Source: DAOUAG01 sp034432935
Lineage (GTDB): Bacteria > Chloroflexota > Dehalococcoidia > SM23-28-2 > RBG-16-64-32
DNA: 24,583 nt
Assembly: GCA_034432935.1 (NCBI GenBank)
Contig: DAOUBD010000001.1
Span: forward strand, 1 to 24,583
Reading direction: 5' to 3'
Position numbers and translations under genes: made by a program. Below are positions 6,931 through 13,519 of this stretch, piece by piece (position 1 is the stretch's first letter; each line of letters starts with the position of its first letter). The notes under the pieces are model-generated. The model was not told the DNA's origin. It searched no databases and saw only the letters and a list, made by a program, of their open reading frames with translations.

Positions 6931-8841
6931 CTAGATGTCGAGGTTGCGGACCTTGTCGTAGTGGGACTGGATGAAGGACTTCCTTGGAGCCACCTCTTCG
7001 CCCATGAGCTGGGTGAAGACGCGGTCGGCTAGCATGGCGTCCTCGACGCTGACGCGGAGGAGGGTGCGCACTTCGGGGTCCATGGTGGTCTCCCAGAGCT
7101 GGGTGGGGTTCATCTCACCGAGACCCTTGTAGCGCTGGATGGAGATGCCCTTGCCGTCCTTGATGCGGGCCAGATAGGCATCCTTCTCCTTGTCGCTGTA
7201 GAACCACTTGACCTCCTTCCCCTTGCGGATGCTGTAGAGGGGCGGCTGGGCGATGTAAAGGTAGCCCATGTCGATGAGCTCCCGCATGTAGCGGAAGAAG
7301 AAGGTGAGAAGCAGCGTACGGATGTGAGCGCCGTCGACGTCGGCATCGGTCATGATGATGACCCTGTGGTACCGCAGCTTGGCGGGGTCGAAGTCTTCCC
7401 CGAAGCCGGCGCCGAGGGCAGTGATCAGGGCCTTGATCTCTTCGTGGGCGAGCATCTTGTCGGGCCGGGCCTTCTCGACGTTCAGGATCTTGCCGCGCAG
7501 GGGCAGAATAGCCTGGAACCGGCGGTCCCGGCCTTCCTTGGCGGAGCCGCCTGCCGACTGGCCCTCCACGAGGTAGAGCTCCCGCACCTCTGGGTTGCGT
7601 TCCGAGCAGTCGGCCAGCTTCCCCGGCAGGACGGATTCGTCCAGCAGGCCCTTCTTGATGACCAGATCCCGCGCCTTGCGGGCGGCCTCGCGGGCCCGGG
7701 CGGCGGTGAGGCACTTCTCGATGATCCGCCGCGCGTCCGAGGGATGCTCCTCCAGCCACAGGCCGAGCTCATCGGAGACCGCCGATTCGACGAGGCTCTT
7801 CATCTCGGCGTTGCCGAGGCGGGTCTTGGTCTGGCCCTCGAACTGAGGCTCCGGCAGCTTGACGCTGATCACCGCGACCAGCCCTTCTCGTACGTCCTCA
7901 CCCGTGAGGTTGGCATCGCTCTCCTTGAGGATCTTGACCTTGCGGGCGTAGTCGTTGAGGACGCGGGTGAGGGCGGCCCGGAAGCCGGTAAGATGGGTCC
8001 CGCCGTCGATGGTGTGGATGCAGTTGGCGAAGGCGAAGGTAGACTCGTTGAAGCCGTCGTTGTACTGGAGGGCGACCTCTACAATGGAGCCTCCGGACGT
8101 GCGCTCCATGTAGAAGGGCTCGTGCAGGGTGGCGCGGTCCTTGTTGAGGCGGCGGACGAAGGACTTGATGCCGCCCTCGAAGTAGAAGTTGGCGGACTTG
8201 CCGGTCCGCTCGTCGGTGAAGGATATGCGGACGCCCTTGGTGAGGAAGGCCATCTCGCGGAAGCGCTCGGCCAGGGTGTCGAAGTCGAACTGGGTGTCGG
8301 CGAAGATCTGGGGGTCCGGCATAAATCCGGTAGTGGTGCCGGTGCCGGTCACCCCATTGCTTACGACCTGGACGGGCCCCAAGGCCTTGCCCCGCTCGTA
8401 CTCCTGACGGTACAGCTTGCCGTCCCGCCGCACCTCGACCCACATGTGGGAGGAGAGGGCGTTGACAACGGCGGCGCCTACGCCGTGCAGGCCACCCGAA
8501 ACCTTGTAGGCCTGGCTATCGAACTTGCCGCCGGCGTGGAGGTAAGTCATCACCGTCTCCAGGGCGGACTTGCCGGTCCGGGGGTGAGTATCGATAGGGA
8601 TGCCGCGGCCGTTATCGGCAACGACGACGCTGCCGTCCTCCTTGATGACCACGTCGATGCGGTCGCAGAAGCCGGCCATGGCCTCGTCTATGGAGTTGTC
8701 GACGATCTCGTAAACGAGGTGGTGGAGGCCCCGTTCGTCCGTCGAGCCGATGTACATGCCGGGCCGACGGCGGACAGCCTCCAGCCCTTCCAGAACCTGG
8801 ATATCGGCGGCGGTGTATTCGCTTGCGCTAGGTTTAGGCAT
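6931..8841 (-). CDS. gyrB: DNA gyrase subunit B
   Basis: GyrB is the ATPase subunit of gyrase, which introduces negative supercoils. The 636-residue protein has the GHKL ATPase (EIVDNSIDEA with Glu45 and Asn49, DNGRGIP, GGLHGVGAAVVNALS), the transducer domain, and the TOPRIM domain (VEGQSAGGSA with catalytic Glu426, and the metal motif DADVD at 499-503). It ends with the conserved RYKGLGEMNP region. It lacks the roughly 170-residue insertion of enterobacterial GyrB, as most bacteria do. The usual EGDSAGGSA motif reads EGQSAGGSA here (Gln428), and the Lys447-equivalent is Arg449. ParE cannot be fully excluded without gyrA context. The gene ends in tandem TAG TAG stops. Confidence 0.95.
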   Translation of the reverse strand: MPKPSASEYTAADIQVLEGLEAVRRRPGMYIGSTDERGLHHLVYEIVDNSIDEAMAGFCDRIDVVIKEDGSVVVADNGRGIPIDTHPRTGKSALETVMTYLHAGGKFDSQAYKVSGGLHGVGAAVVNALSSHMWVEVRRDGKLYRQEYERGKALGPVQVVSNGVTGTGTTTGFMPDPQIFADTQFDFDTLAERFREMAFLTKGVRISFTDERTGKSANFYFEGGIKSFVRRLNKDRATLHEPFYMERTSGGSIVEVALQYNDGFNESTFAFANCIHTIDGGTHLTGFRAALTRVLNDYARKVKILKESDANLTGEDVREGLVAVISVKLPEPQFEGQTKTRLGNAEMKSLVESAVSDELGLWLEEHPSDARRIIEKCLTAARAREAARKARDLVIKKGLLDESVLPGKLADCSERNPEVRELYLVEGQSAGGSAKEGRDRRFQAILPLRGKILNVEKARPDKMLAHEEIKALITALGAGFGEDFDPAKLRYHRVIIMTDADVDGAHIRTLLLTFFFRYMRELIDMGYLYIAQPPLYSIRKGKEVKWFYSDKEKDAYLARIKDGKGISIQRYKGLGEMNPTQLWETTMDPEVRTLLRVSVEDAMLADRVFTQLMGEEVAPRKSFIQSHYDKVRNLDI

Positions 8842-8870
8842 GAGGGGATTTACTTTGTGATAGCACTAAC

Positions 8871-8879
8871 ATTCTACCA
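8871..8879 (-). promoter_or_regulatory. Extended -10 promoter of gyrB
   Basis: On the minus strand the sequence TGGTAGAAT is an extended -10 (TGn plus TAGAAT, five of six matches). No good -35 is visible, as is usual for extended -10 promoters. It lies 30 bases upstream of the gyrB ATG. No Shine-Dalgarno precedes that ATG. Confidence 0.45.
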
Positions 8880-9104
8880 TATCTAAACGTATTCAGGCAC
8901 GCGCGCGTTAGCGCCTTCGGGTAGCGGGCCGGGCGGGGAAAAAAGCGAGAAATCGCCCGAGCGGCTGAGATGTGCTCGAACCGGGAGAGGACGGCTGGCG
9001 CGCCGTGGTGAGAGAAGGGAGGTATTGCGGGGTGCAGATGCTGGCTATCCTGACAGACGGGCGGGCGAGCGAGTGCCACGGCGCCCATGCTTGTCTTTTG
9101 CGGC

Positions 9105-9110
9105 TTGACA
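9105..9110 (+). promoter_or_regulatory. -35-like box upstream of the HesB-like gene
   Basis: A perfect TTGACA lies 70 bases before the GTG at 9181. The matching -10 is unclear: the region 16-18 bases downstream reads GAGAGT. Recorded only as a possible promoter half-site. Confidence 0.25.
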
Positions 9111-9180
9111 CGTCTGTTACGGTTAGAGAGTGGGCCATGAATAGCTGGCCTTGCCGGTGGCAAGGTGAAGGAGGACAGAA

Positions 9181-9468
9181 GTGCTGAATGTGACCGACGC
9201 GGCCCTAGAAGCGCTGGTTATGACGCTGGACGCCAACGATATCCCCCAAGACAAGGGGTTGCGGCTTGGGCGGAGCCCTTACGGTGACCTTGGGCTAGAG
9301 GTGGACGAGCCCCGGGATGGAGACCAGATACTGATGCAGGGGGACAGGGCGGTCCTGTTTCTAGACAGCGAAGTCTCAGAGATACTGTCGGGCGCTACCC
9401 TGGACGTGGTCCAGGAGCCTGACGGTGCGCGGTTGACCCTGCGCATGCCGGGCGACGTGGCCGAGTAG
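9181..9468 (+). CDS. HesB/IscA-like (A-type carrier fold) protein lacking cysteines
   Basis: The 95-residue product follows the pattern of A-type Fe-S carriers: an N-terminal VTDAALEALVMTL helix, KGLRLGRSPYGDLGLEV, RAVLFLDSEVSEILSGATLDVV and a final strand. It has no cysteine at all, so it lacks the CxnCGCG ligands that bind the cluster in IscA, SufA or ErpA. It is therefore unlikely to carry an Fe-S cluster in the usual way. The start is GTG at 9181 with an excellent AAGGAGG 7 bases upstream. It stands alone, about 80 bases before the MFS gene. Fold assignment is by pattern; function is unknown. Confidence 0.7.
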   Translation: MLNVTDAALEALVMTLDANDIPQDKGLRLGRSPYGDLGLEVDEPRDGDQILMQGDRAVLFLDSEVSEILSGATLDVVQEPDGARLTLRMPGDVAE

Positions 9469-9525
9469 CCGCGGCCCCGCCTGCCGGCTACATGGCCGGC
9501 CACAGAGCCGAGGCCTCCCAGGGGT

Positions 9526-9531
9526 TATAAT
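9526..9531 (+). promoter_or_regulatory. -10 box upstream of the MFS transporter
   Basis: A perfect TATAAT lies 17 bases before the GTG start at 9549, without a recognisable -35. The predicted leader would be about 10 bases and has no Shine-Dalgarno. Confidence 0.4.
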
Positions 9532-9548
9532 CTGCACCTGGGCGGCCG

Positions 9549-10760
9549 GTGAAGATAGAACCCAGTTCGACCGAGGTCCAGGAATCGCCCGTTCCGGGCG
9601 TGACGCGGCCCGTCTTCCTGCTGGGTATCGTTTCCCTTCTGACGGATATCTCCAGCGAGATGGTGTATCCGCTGGTGCCCCTCTTTCTCACTTCCGTCCT
9701 AGGGGCGCCGCTAGCGGCAGTCGGCCTTATCGAGGGGGTGGCCGAAAGCACGGCATCCCTGGTAAAGACGCTCTCGGGCTGGCTTTCGGACCGCTGGCGG
9801 GCGCGCAAGCCCTTGGTGGTGGCGGGGTACGCCCTGTCGGCCGCGGCCAAGCCTTTGATGGCCCTGGTGAACGCCTGGCCGGCGGCGCTGGCCGTCCGAT
9901 TCGTGGACAGGACAGGCAAAGGGTTGAGGACCGCGCCGCGCGACGCCCTGGTGGCGGATGTGACGCCGGTGTTACAGAGGGGCCGGGCTTACGGCTACCA
10001 TCGGGCGGCAGACACCGCTGGCGCTGTCATAGGGCCAGCCGTCGGCCTTGGGCTTCTGGCCCTGTTCGACGATAACTTTCGCGCCGTCTTCGTCCTGGCC
10101 CTGGTACCAGCGGCAGCCGGAGTTCTCCTACTAGCGCTGGTCCAAGAGCGGCGTCCTCCAGGGCGCCTGGCGGGGGCCAAGGCGCCGGTCCCCTGGCGGG
10201 AGCTGGGCGGCTCTTTCTGGCTGTTCCTGGCGGTTAGTCTCCTCTTCGCCGTGGGCAACTCCAGTGACGCCTTTATCATCCTACGGGGGAAGAGCCTGGG
10301 CCTCTCCGACACCGCGGTGGTCGGGGCCTACGTGGTCTTCAACGCCGTGTACGCCGTAGGGGCCATGCCGGCCGGCGTTGTATCGGACCGTTTGGGCCGC
10401 CGCAACGTTATCGCTGGAGGGTTTCTGCTTTTCGCGCTCGTGTACCTGGGCCTGGCGGCCGCCTCGGAGGGCGGCTGGGTCTGGCCTTTGCTTATGGCCT
10501 ATGGGGCCTATATGGCGCTGACGGAGGGGGTGGCCAAGGCCCTCGTGGTGGACCTTGTGCCCGCCGCAGAGAGGGCCACAGCCCTCGGCATCTACACAGG
10601 CGCTATGGGGGCCATGATCCTCCTCTCCAGTGTGCTGGCTGGGGCCCTTTGGGATGCCGCGGGCCCGCGGGCGCCCTTCTTCCTAGGCGCCAGCACGGCG
10701 GCCGCGGCCTCGGCGGCGATGATGGTTCTGCTGCCCGTGCTGCGGCCGCGGCCGGGATAG
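9549..10760 (+). CDS. Major facilitator superfamily transporter
   Basis: This is a 403-residue integral membrane protein with about 12 predicted hydrophobic segments. Near the N-terminus it has the subfamily features SSEMVYPLVPLFL, GLIEGVAESTASLVKTLSGWLSDRWRARK (the loop 2-3 MFS motif) and DRTGKGLRTAPRD. A second SDRLGRR motif occurs in the C-terminal half, as expected from the internal duplication of MFS proteins. This subfamily is widespread, and its substrate is generally not established. The start is GTG at 9549, soon after a TATAAT. It ends 5 bases before sfsA, so the two are probably co-transcribed. Substrate cannot be inferred. Confidence 0.88.
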   Translation: MKIEPSSTEVQESPVPGVTRPVFLLGIVSLLTDISSEMVYPLVPLFLTSVLGAPLAAVGLIEGVAESTASLVKTLSGWLSDRWRARKPLVVAGYALSAAAKPLMALVNAWPAALAVRFVDRTGKGLRTAPRDALVADVTPVLQRGRAYGYHRAADTAGAVIGPAVGLGLLALFDDNFRAVFVLALVPAAAGVLLLALVQERRPPGRLAGAKAPVPWRELGGSFWLFLAVSLLFAVGNSSDAFIILRGKSLGLSDTAVVGAYVVFNAVYAVGAMPAGVVSDRLGRRNVIAGGFLLFALVYLGLAAASEGGWVWPLLMAYGAYMALTEGVAKALVVDLVPAAERATALGIYTGAMGAMILLSSVLAGALWDAAGPRAPFFLGASTAAAASAAMMVLLPVLRPRPG

Positions 10761-10765
10761 GTGCC

Positions 10766-11455
10766 GTGCGTCTGCCGCCCGGACTCGTGCCCGCAGCGAT
10801 AGTGCGCCGGCTGAACCGCTTTGCCGTCGAAGTAAGGCTGTCCCAAGGGCTGGGGGTGGCGCACCTGCCGAACTCCGGCAGGGTGCGCGAGCTGCTGGCG
10901 CCCGGCACGCCGGCGCTCCTTGCCCCCCGGTCCAGGGCCGGCCGCAAGACGCCTTTTGACCTCCTCTTGGCGCGGCTTGGCGAGACTTGGGTAAGCGCCG
11001 ACGCGCGTCTCCCCAACGCCCTCGCCCGTGAGGCCCTGGCCTCGGGGTGCATCGAGCCGTTGGCTGGCCTCGCCGTCCTCCGGTCAGAGGTGCCCTTCGG
11101 CGAGAGCAGGGTGGACTTCCTGCTGGAGGGCGGGTCGAGGCGCTGCCTTCTGGAGACGAAGTCGGTCACCCTGGTGGAGGATGGCGTGGCTCTCTTCCCT
11201 GACGCCCCCACGGCCCGGGGCACGAGGCACCTGCGGGATCTCTTGGCAGCCCGGCAGCAGGGGCTGGAGGCCGCCGTCCTCTTCGTCGTCCAGAGGCCCG
11301 ATGCCCGGGAGTTCCGGCCGCACGAGGCTGCCGACCCCGCCTTTGCGAGGGCGCTGCGGGAGGCCGCTGCGGCCGGAGTGGCCATCCTGGCGTACAAGTG
11401 CAACGTCTCGCCCCAGGAGGTGCGCATAGCCGCGCCGCTGCCGGTGCGCCTATAA
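10766..11455 (+). CDS. sfsA: SfsA family DNA-binding/nuclease-like protein
   Basis: SfsA was named for sugar fermentation stimulation in E. coli. Structurally it combines an OB-like N-terminal domain with a PD-(D/E)xK nuclease-like domain. The 229-residue product has the N-terminal VAHLPNSGRVRELL motif, KTPFDLLL, and the nuclease core VDFLLE...CLLETKSVTL with Asp117, Glu130 and Lys132. It also has the conserved FPDAPTARGTRHLRDL segment. All of these match the family. The GTG at 10766 is chosen because it lies 5 bases after the MFS stop and gives a normal family length. The in-frame region upstream is inside the MFS gene. Its real cellular role is poorly known. Confidence 0.9.
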   Translation: MRLPPGLVPAAIVRRLNRFAVEVRLSQGLGVAHLPNSGRVRELLAPGTPALLAPRSRAGRKTPFDLLLARLGETWVSADARLPNALAREALASGCIEPLAGLAVLRSEVPFGESRVDFLLEGGSRRCLLETKSVTLVEDGVALFPDAPTARGTRHLRDLLAARQQGLEAAVLFVVQRPDAREFRPHEAADPAFARALREAAAAGVAILAYKCNVSPQEVRIAAPLPVRL

Positions 11456-11456
11456 T
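11451..11456 (+). promoter_or_regulatory. Possible -10 box directly upstream of trmO
   Basis: TATAAT ends 8 bases before the trmO ATG and includes the sfsA stop codon. No -35 is visible, and it may be a by-product of the Leu-stop codons. If real, trmO would have a leaderless transcript in addition to read-through from sfsA. Confidence 0.3.
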
Positions 11457-11464
11457 CGATCGCG

Positions 11465-11974
11465 ATGCTACAGCGCCTGCGCCAACTCTTCGCTGCCAAG
11501 CCGCAGCCCGTTCCGGACCTCCCGCCCGTGACGCTACGCCCCATCGGGGTGGTGCGCAACGGCGTGGCCGAACCGACGCCAGAGGGGTGGAAGGACACAG
11601 TGTCGCGGATCGTCATCCGGCCGGAGCTGGCCGATGCCCTCCTGGGCCTGGACGGCTGGTCGCATATCTTGGTCCTCTTCTGGCCCCACCGGGTTCCCCG
11701 GGAGGTGATCGGCTCGAAGCACCGGTTGCACCCCCGGGACGACCCGGCCAATCCCATTCAGGGGGTGCTGGCCACTCGCAGCCAGATCCGCTTCAACCCG
11801 GTGCTGGTGACCGCTGTCCGGCTGCTGAAGGTGAAGGGGAACGTCTTGAAGGTGAAGGGCCTGGATGCCATCGACGGCACGCCGGTGCTGGACATCAAGC
11901 CCTATCTGCCAGCCTTCGATTCGGTGCCCGAGGCCAGGGTGCCGGAGTGGGTGACGCGACAGGAAGGCGGCTAG
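11465..11974 (+). CDS. trmO: TsaA/TrmO-like tRNA methyltransferase
   Basis: TrmO methylates N6 of threonylcarbamoyladenosine at position 37 of some tRNAs, using SAM. The 169-residue protein shows the TsaA-like beta-barrel pattern: LRPIGVVRNG, LDGWSHILVLFWPHR, QGVLATRSQIRFNPVLVTAVRLL and LDAIDGTPVLDIKPYLP. The usual ATRSPxRPNPIGLS motif is changed (RSQIRFNPVLVT), so substrate may differ from E. coli TrmO. It lacks the C-terminal domain of the E. coli protein. The first 20 residues are basic and poorly conserved. It starts 9 bases after the sfsA stop and overlaps the next gene if that gene's upstream GTG is used. Confidence 0.8.
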   Translation: MLQRLRQLFAAKPQPVPDLPPVTLRPIGVVRNGVAEPTPEGWKDTVSRIVIRPELADALLGLDGWSHILVLFWPHRVPREVIGSKHRLHPRDDPANPIQGVLATRSQIRFNPVLVTAVRLLKVKGNVLKVKGLDAIDGTPVLDIKPYLPAFDSVPEARVPEWVTRQEGG

Positions 11975-12648
11975 ACCCGGAGGCCCGCCGGGAGTTCCTG
12001 GAGGATGTGTTCCGCCGGCTCCTGGCGCGGTACGGGCCGCAGCACTGGTGGCCGGGAGAGGGGCCTTTTGAGGTCGCCGTGGGGGCCATTCTCACGCAGT
12101 CGGCCGCCTGGGCAAACGTAGAGAAGGCCATCGCCAACCTGAAGGCTGCGGGGGCGTTGGCCCCGGCGGCGCTCCACTCGATGGACGAGAAGGAGATCGC
12201 CGGGCTCATCCGCCCCAGCGGCTACTTCAACGCCAAGGCCCGCAAGTTGAAGGCCTTCGTGGAGATGCTATACGCGCAGGCGGGGGGCGAGCTGGAGCGG
12301 CTCCTGGCACTGCCGGCGGAGGAGCTGCGGAGGCTGCTGCTCTCGACCCACGGCATCGGGCCCGAGACGGCGGACTCTATCGTCCTCTACGCTGCCGGCA
12401 GACCGTCGTTCGTGATCGACGCCTATACGCGCCGCATCTTCGGGAGGCTCGGCTTGCAGCCGGCCGTCGACACCTACGAATCGTGGCGCCGTTTGTTTAT
12501 GGACACGCTGCCAGCGGACGCCGATCTGTTCAACGAGTACCATGCCCTCATCGTGGCCCACGGGAAGGCGGTCTGCCGCAAGGCGCCGCGCTGCGGGGAG
12601 TGCGTGCTGCGCGCCCTGTGCGAGTTCGGCAAGAGGGCTGCCGGCTAA
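11947..12648 (+). CDS. Endonuclease III-family (HhH-GPD) DNA glycosylase
   Basis: This base-excision-repair glycosylase has a core matching the family that contains endonuclease III and H. pylori MagIII: WWPGEGPFEVAVGAILTQSAAW, the hairpin THGIGPETADSIVLYA, FVIDAYTRRIFGRLG and a C-terminal C-x5-C-x2-C-x5-C motif. That motif should bind a 4Fe-4S cluster. The Lys used by endonuclease III for lyase chemistry is Glu here (GPETAD), while the catalytic Asp in VIDAYT is kept. This suggests a monofunctional glycosylase. The start is uncertain. GTG at 11947 overlaps trmO by 28 bases and is used here; GTG at 12007 is an alternative that begins closer to the conserved core. The stop overlaps the convergent hemolysin III stop. 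Confidence 0.85.
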   Translation: MGDATGRRLDPEARREFLEDVFRRLLARYGPQHWWPGEGPFEVAVGAILTQSAAWANVEKAIANLKAAGALAPAALHSMDEKEIAGLIRPSGYFNAKARKLKAFVEMLYAQAGGELERLLALPAEELRRLLLSTHGIGPETADSIVLYAAGRPSFVIDAYTRRIFGRLGLQPAVDTYESWRRLFMDTLPADADLFNEYHALIVAHGKAVCRKAPRCGECVLRALCEFGKRAAG

Positions 12649-13295
12649 GCGGGCAGTACGAAGAGGGCGACCGTAGCGTAATGCAGGGCGCTGCCGCCGA
12701 TTACCAGAAGGTGGAACACCTCGTGGTAGCCGAAGATGCGCGGAAGGGGATCCGGCCGTCGCATGGCATATACGACGCCCCCCACGGTGTAGAGGATGCC
12801 GCCCGCGGCTAGGAGCGAGAGGGGCAGAGGGCCCAGCCAGGCCGCGATCTGGGCGCCAGCGATGGCGGCCATCCATCCTGCTGAGGCGTAAAGGGCGACG
12901 CTCAACCAGCGGGGGGCCCATGGCCAGGCCATCTTCAGCACGATGCCGGCCCCAGCAACGCCCCATATTATGGCCAGAAGGCTGATGCCCCAGGCCCGGC
13001 TGGATACCAGCAGGCAAAACGGAGTGTAGGTCCCGGCGATGAGGACGAAGATCATGGAGTGGTCCAGGCGCTTGAGGAGAGAGCGCATTCGCCGGCCCCA
13101 GGTGACAATGTGGTAGGTGGCGCTGGTCCCATAGAGGAGAATCATGCTGGAGGCAAAGATGGCGCTGCCCGCGTAGGCAGCCGCGGAGTCAGAGCGCAAC
13201 ACGAGGGCCACAAGGCCCAGAGCCGCGGCCGCGGCGGCCACGGCGTGGAGATAGCCCCTGAGGAGGGGGCGCTCAGGCTGGGCTGTCTGGAGCAT
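12645..13295 (-). CDS. Hemolysin III / TrhA (PAQR-family) membrane protein
   Basis: This 216-residue protein has seven predicted membrane segments and belongs to the hemolysin III/TrhA branch of the adiponectin-receptor-like superfamily. Conserved polar residues are present: YGTSATYH, LDHSMIFVLIAGTYTPF and the C-terminal HEVFH segment. In PAQR proteins these residues form a zinc-binding site within the membrane. In E. coli and B. subtilis, homologues have been linked to membrane energetics and fluidity; true hemolytic activity is doubtful. The ATG at 13295 precedes MLQTAQPERP. A longer upstream frame exists, but it runs into the P450 gene and lacks family resemblance. The stop overlaps that of the convergent glycosylase gene. 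Confidence 0.9.
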   Translation of the reverse strand: MLQTAQPERPLLRGYLHAVAAAAAALGLVALVLRSDSAAAYAGSAIFASSMILLYGTSATYHIVTWGRRMRSLLKRLDHSMIFVLIAGTYTPFCLLVSSRAWGISLLAIIWGVAGAGIVLKMAWPWAPRWLSVALYASAGWMAAIAGAQIAAWLGPLPLSLLAAGGILYTVGGVVYAMRRPDPLPRIFGYHEVFHLLVIGGSALHYATVALFVLPA

Positions 13296-13420
13296 TGGCC
13301 GTAACGGGATCCATGGCGTGTCTTCAGAGTACCACACAACAAGTCGGGCCGTGGCGTTGTAACAACAATGGAAGAAATGCGTCTTATAGGTTGGTCCCAA
13401 ACCCTCCCTTTTGGGCTCGT

Positions 13421-13450
13421 CACAGGAAGGCTCCGGCAGGCTTTCCTGTG
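13421..13450. repeat. Inverted repeat upstream of hemolysin III
   Basis: CACAGGAA...TTCCTGTG form a stem of about 12 bp with two G-T pairs and a 6-8-base loop. It has no T run on either side. It lies between the P450 terminator-like hairpin and the hemolysin III gene. It could be a regulator site or RNA structure. Confidence 0.4.
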
Positions 13451-13469
13451 ATGCTTTCTTGAGGCCGGT

Positions 13470-13498
13470 GCCGCCCGGGAACCATGCACCCGGGCGGC
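13470..13498 (-). terminator. Hairpin after the P450 gene
   Basis: A perfect 10-bp GC stem (GCCGCCCGGG with its complement) encloses a 9-base loop and begins 22 bases after the P450 stop. There is no T run on the minus strand, so it is a terminator only by position and stem strength. Confidence 0.4.
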
Positions 13499-13519
13499 TT
13501 GCCTTTGTCGGAGGTTGCG

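Larger units (their letters stand above)
8842..9180. other. Intergenic region between divergent gyrB and the HesB-like gene
   Basis: This 339-bp gap holds the extended -10 of gyrB at its left end and a TTGACA plus a strong ribosome site at its right end. Both strands were scanned for tRNA-like arms and for short coding frames with a ribosome site. Nothing convincing was found in the middle (about 8900-9100). Confidence 0.5.

Noticed and set aside
7324..8886. A 520-codon open frame on the plus strand opposite gyrB
   Set aside because: It mirrors the gyrB codons in the complementary frame. High GC keeps such antisense frames open, and the translation resembles no protein family.
8960..9010. 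A tRNA T-loop-like GGTTCGAGC on the minus strand in the gyrB upstream gap
   Set aside because: The flanking bases do not form the 5-bp T stem, and no acceptor or anticodon arm fits around it.
9483..9500. GCCGGC...GCCGGC hairpin after the HesB-like gene as a terminator
   Set aside because: The 6-bp stem has no T run, and GCCGGC is a common self-complementary 6-mer in this GC-rich sequence.
11398..11946. A long upstream extension of the glycosylase frame through sfsA and trmO
   Set aside because: The extension lies in another frame of two well-supported genes and reads as low-complexity Pro/Gly/Arg sequence, so it is not a fusion.
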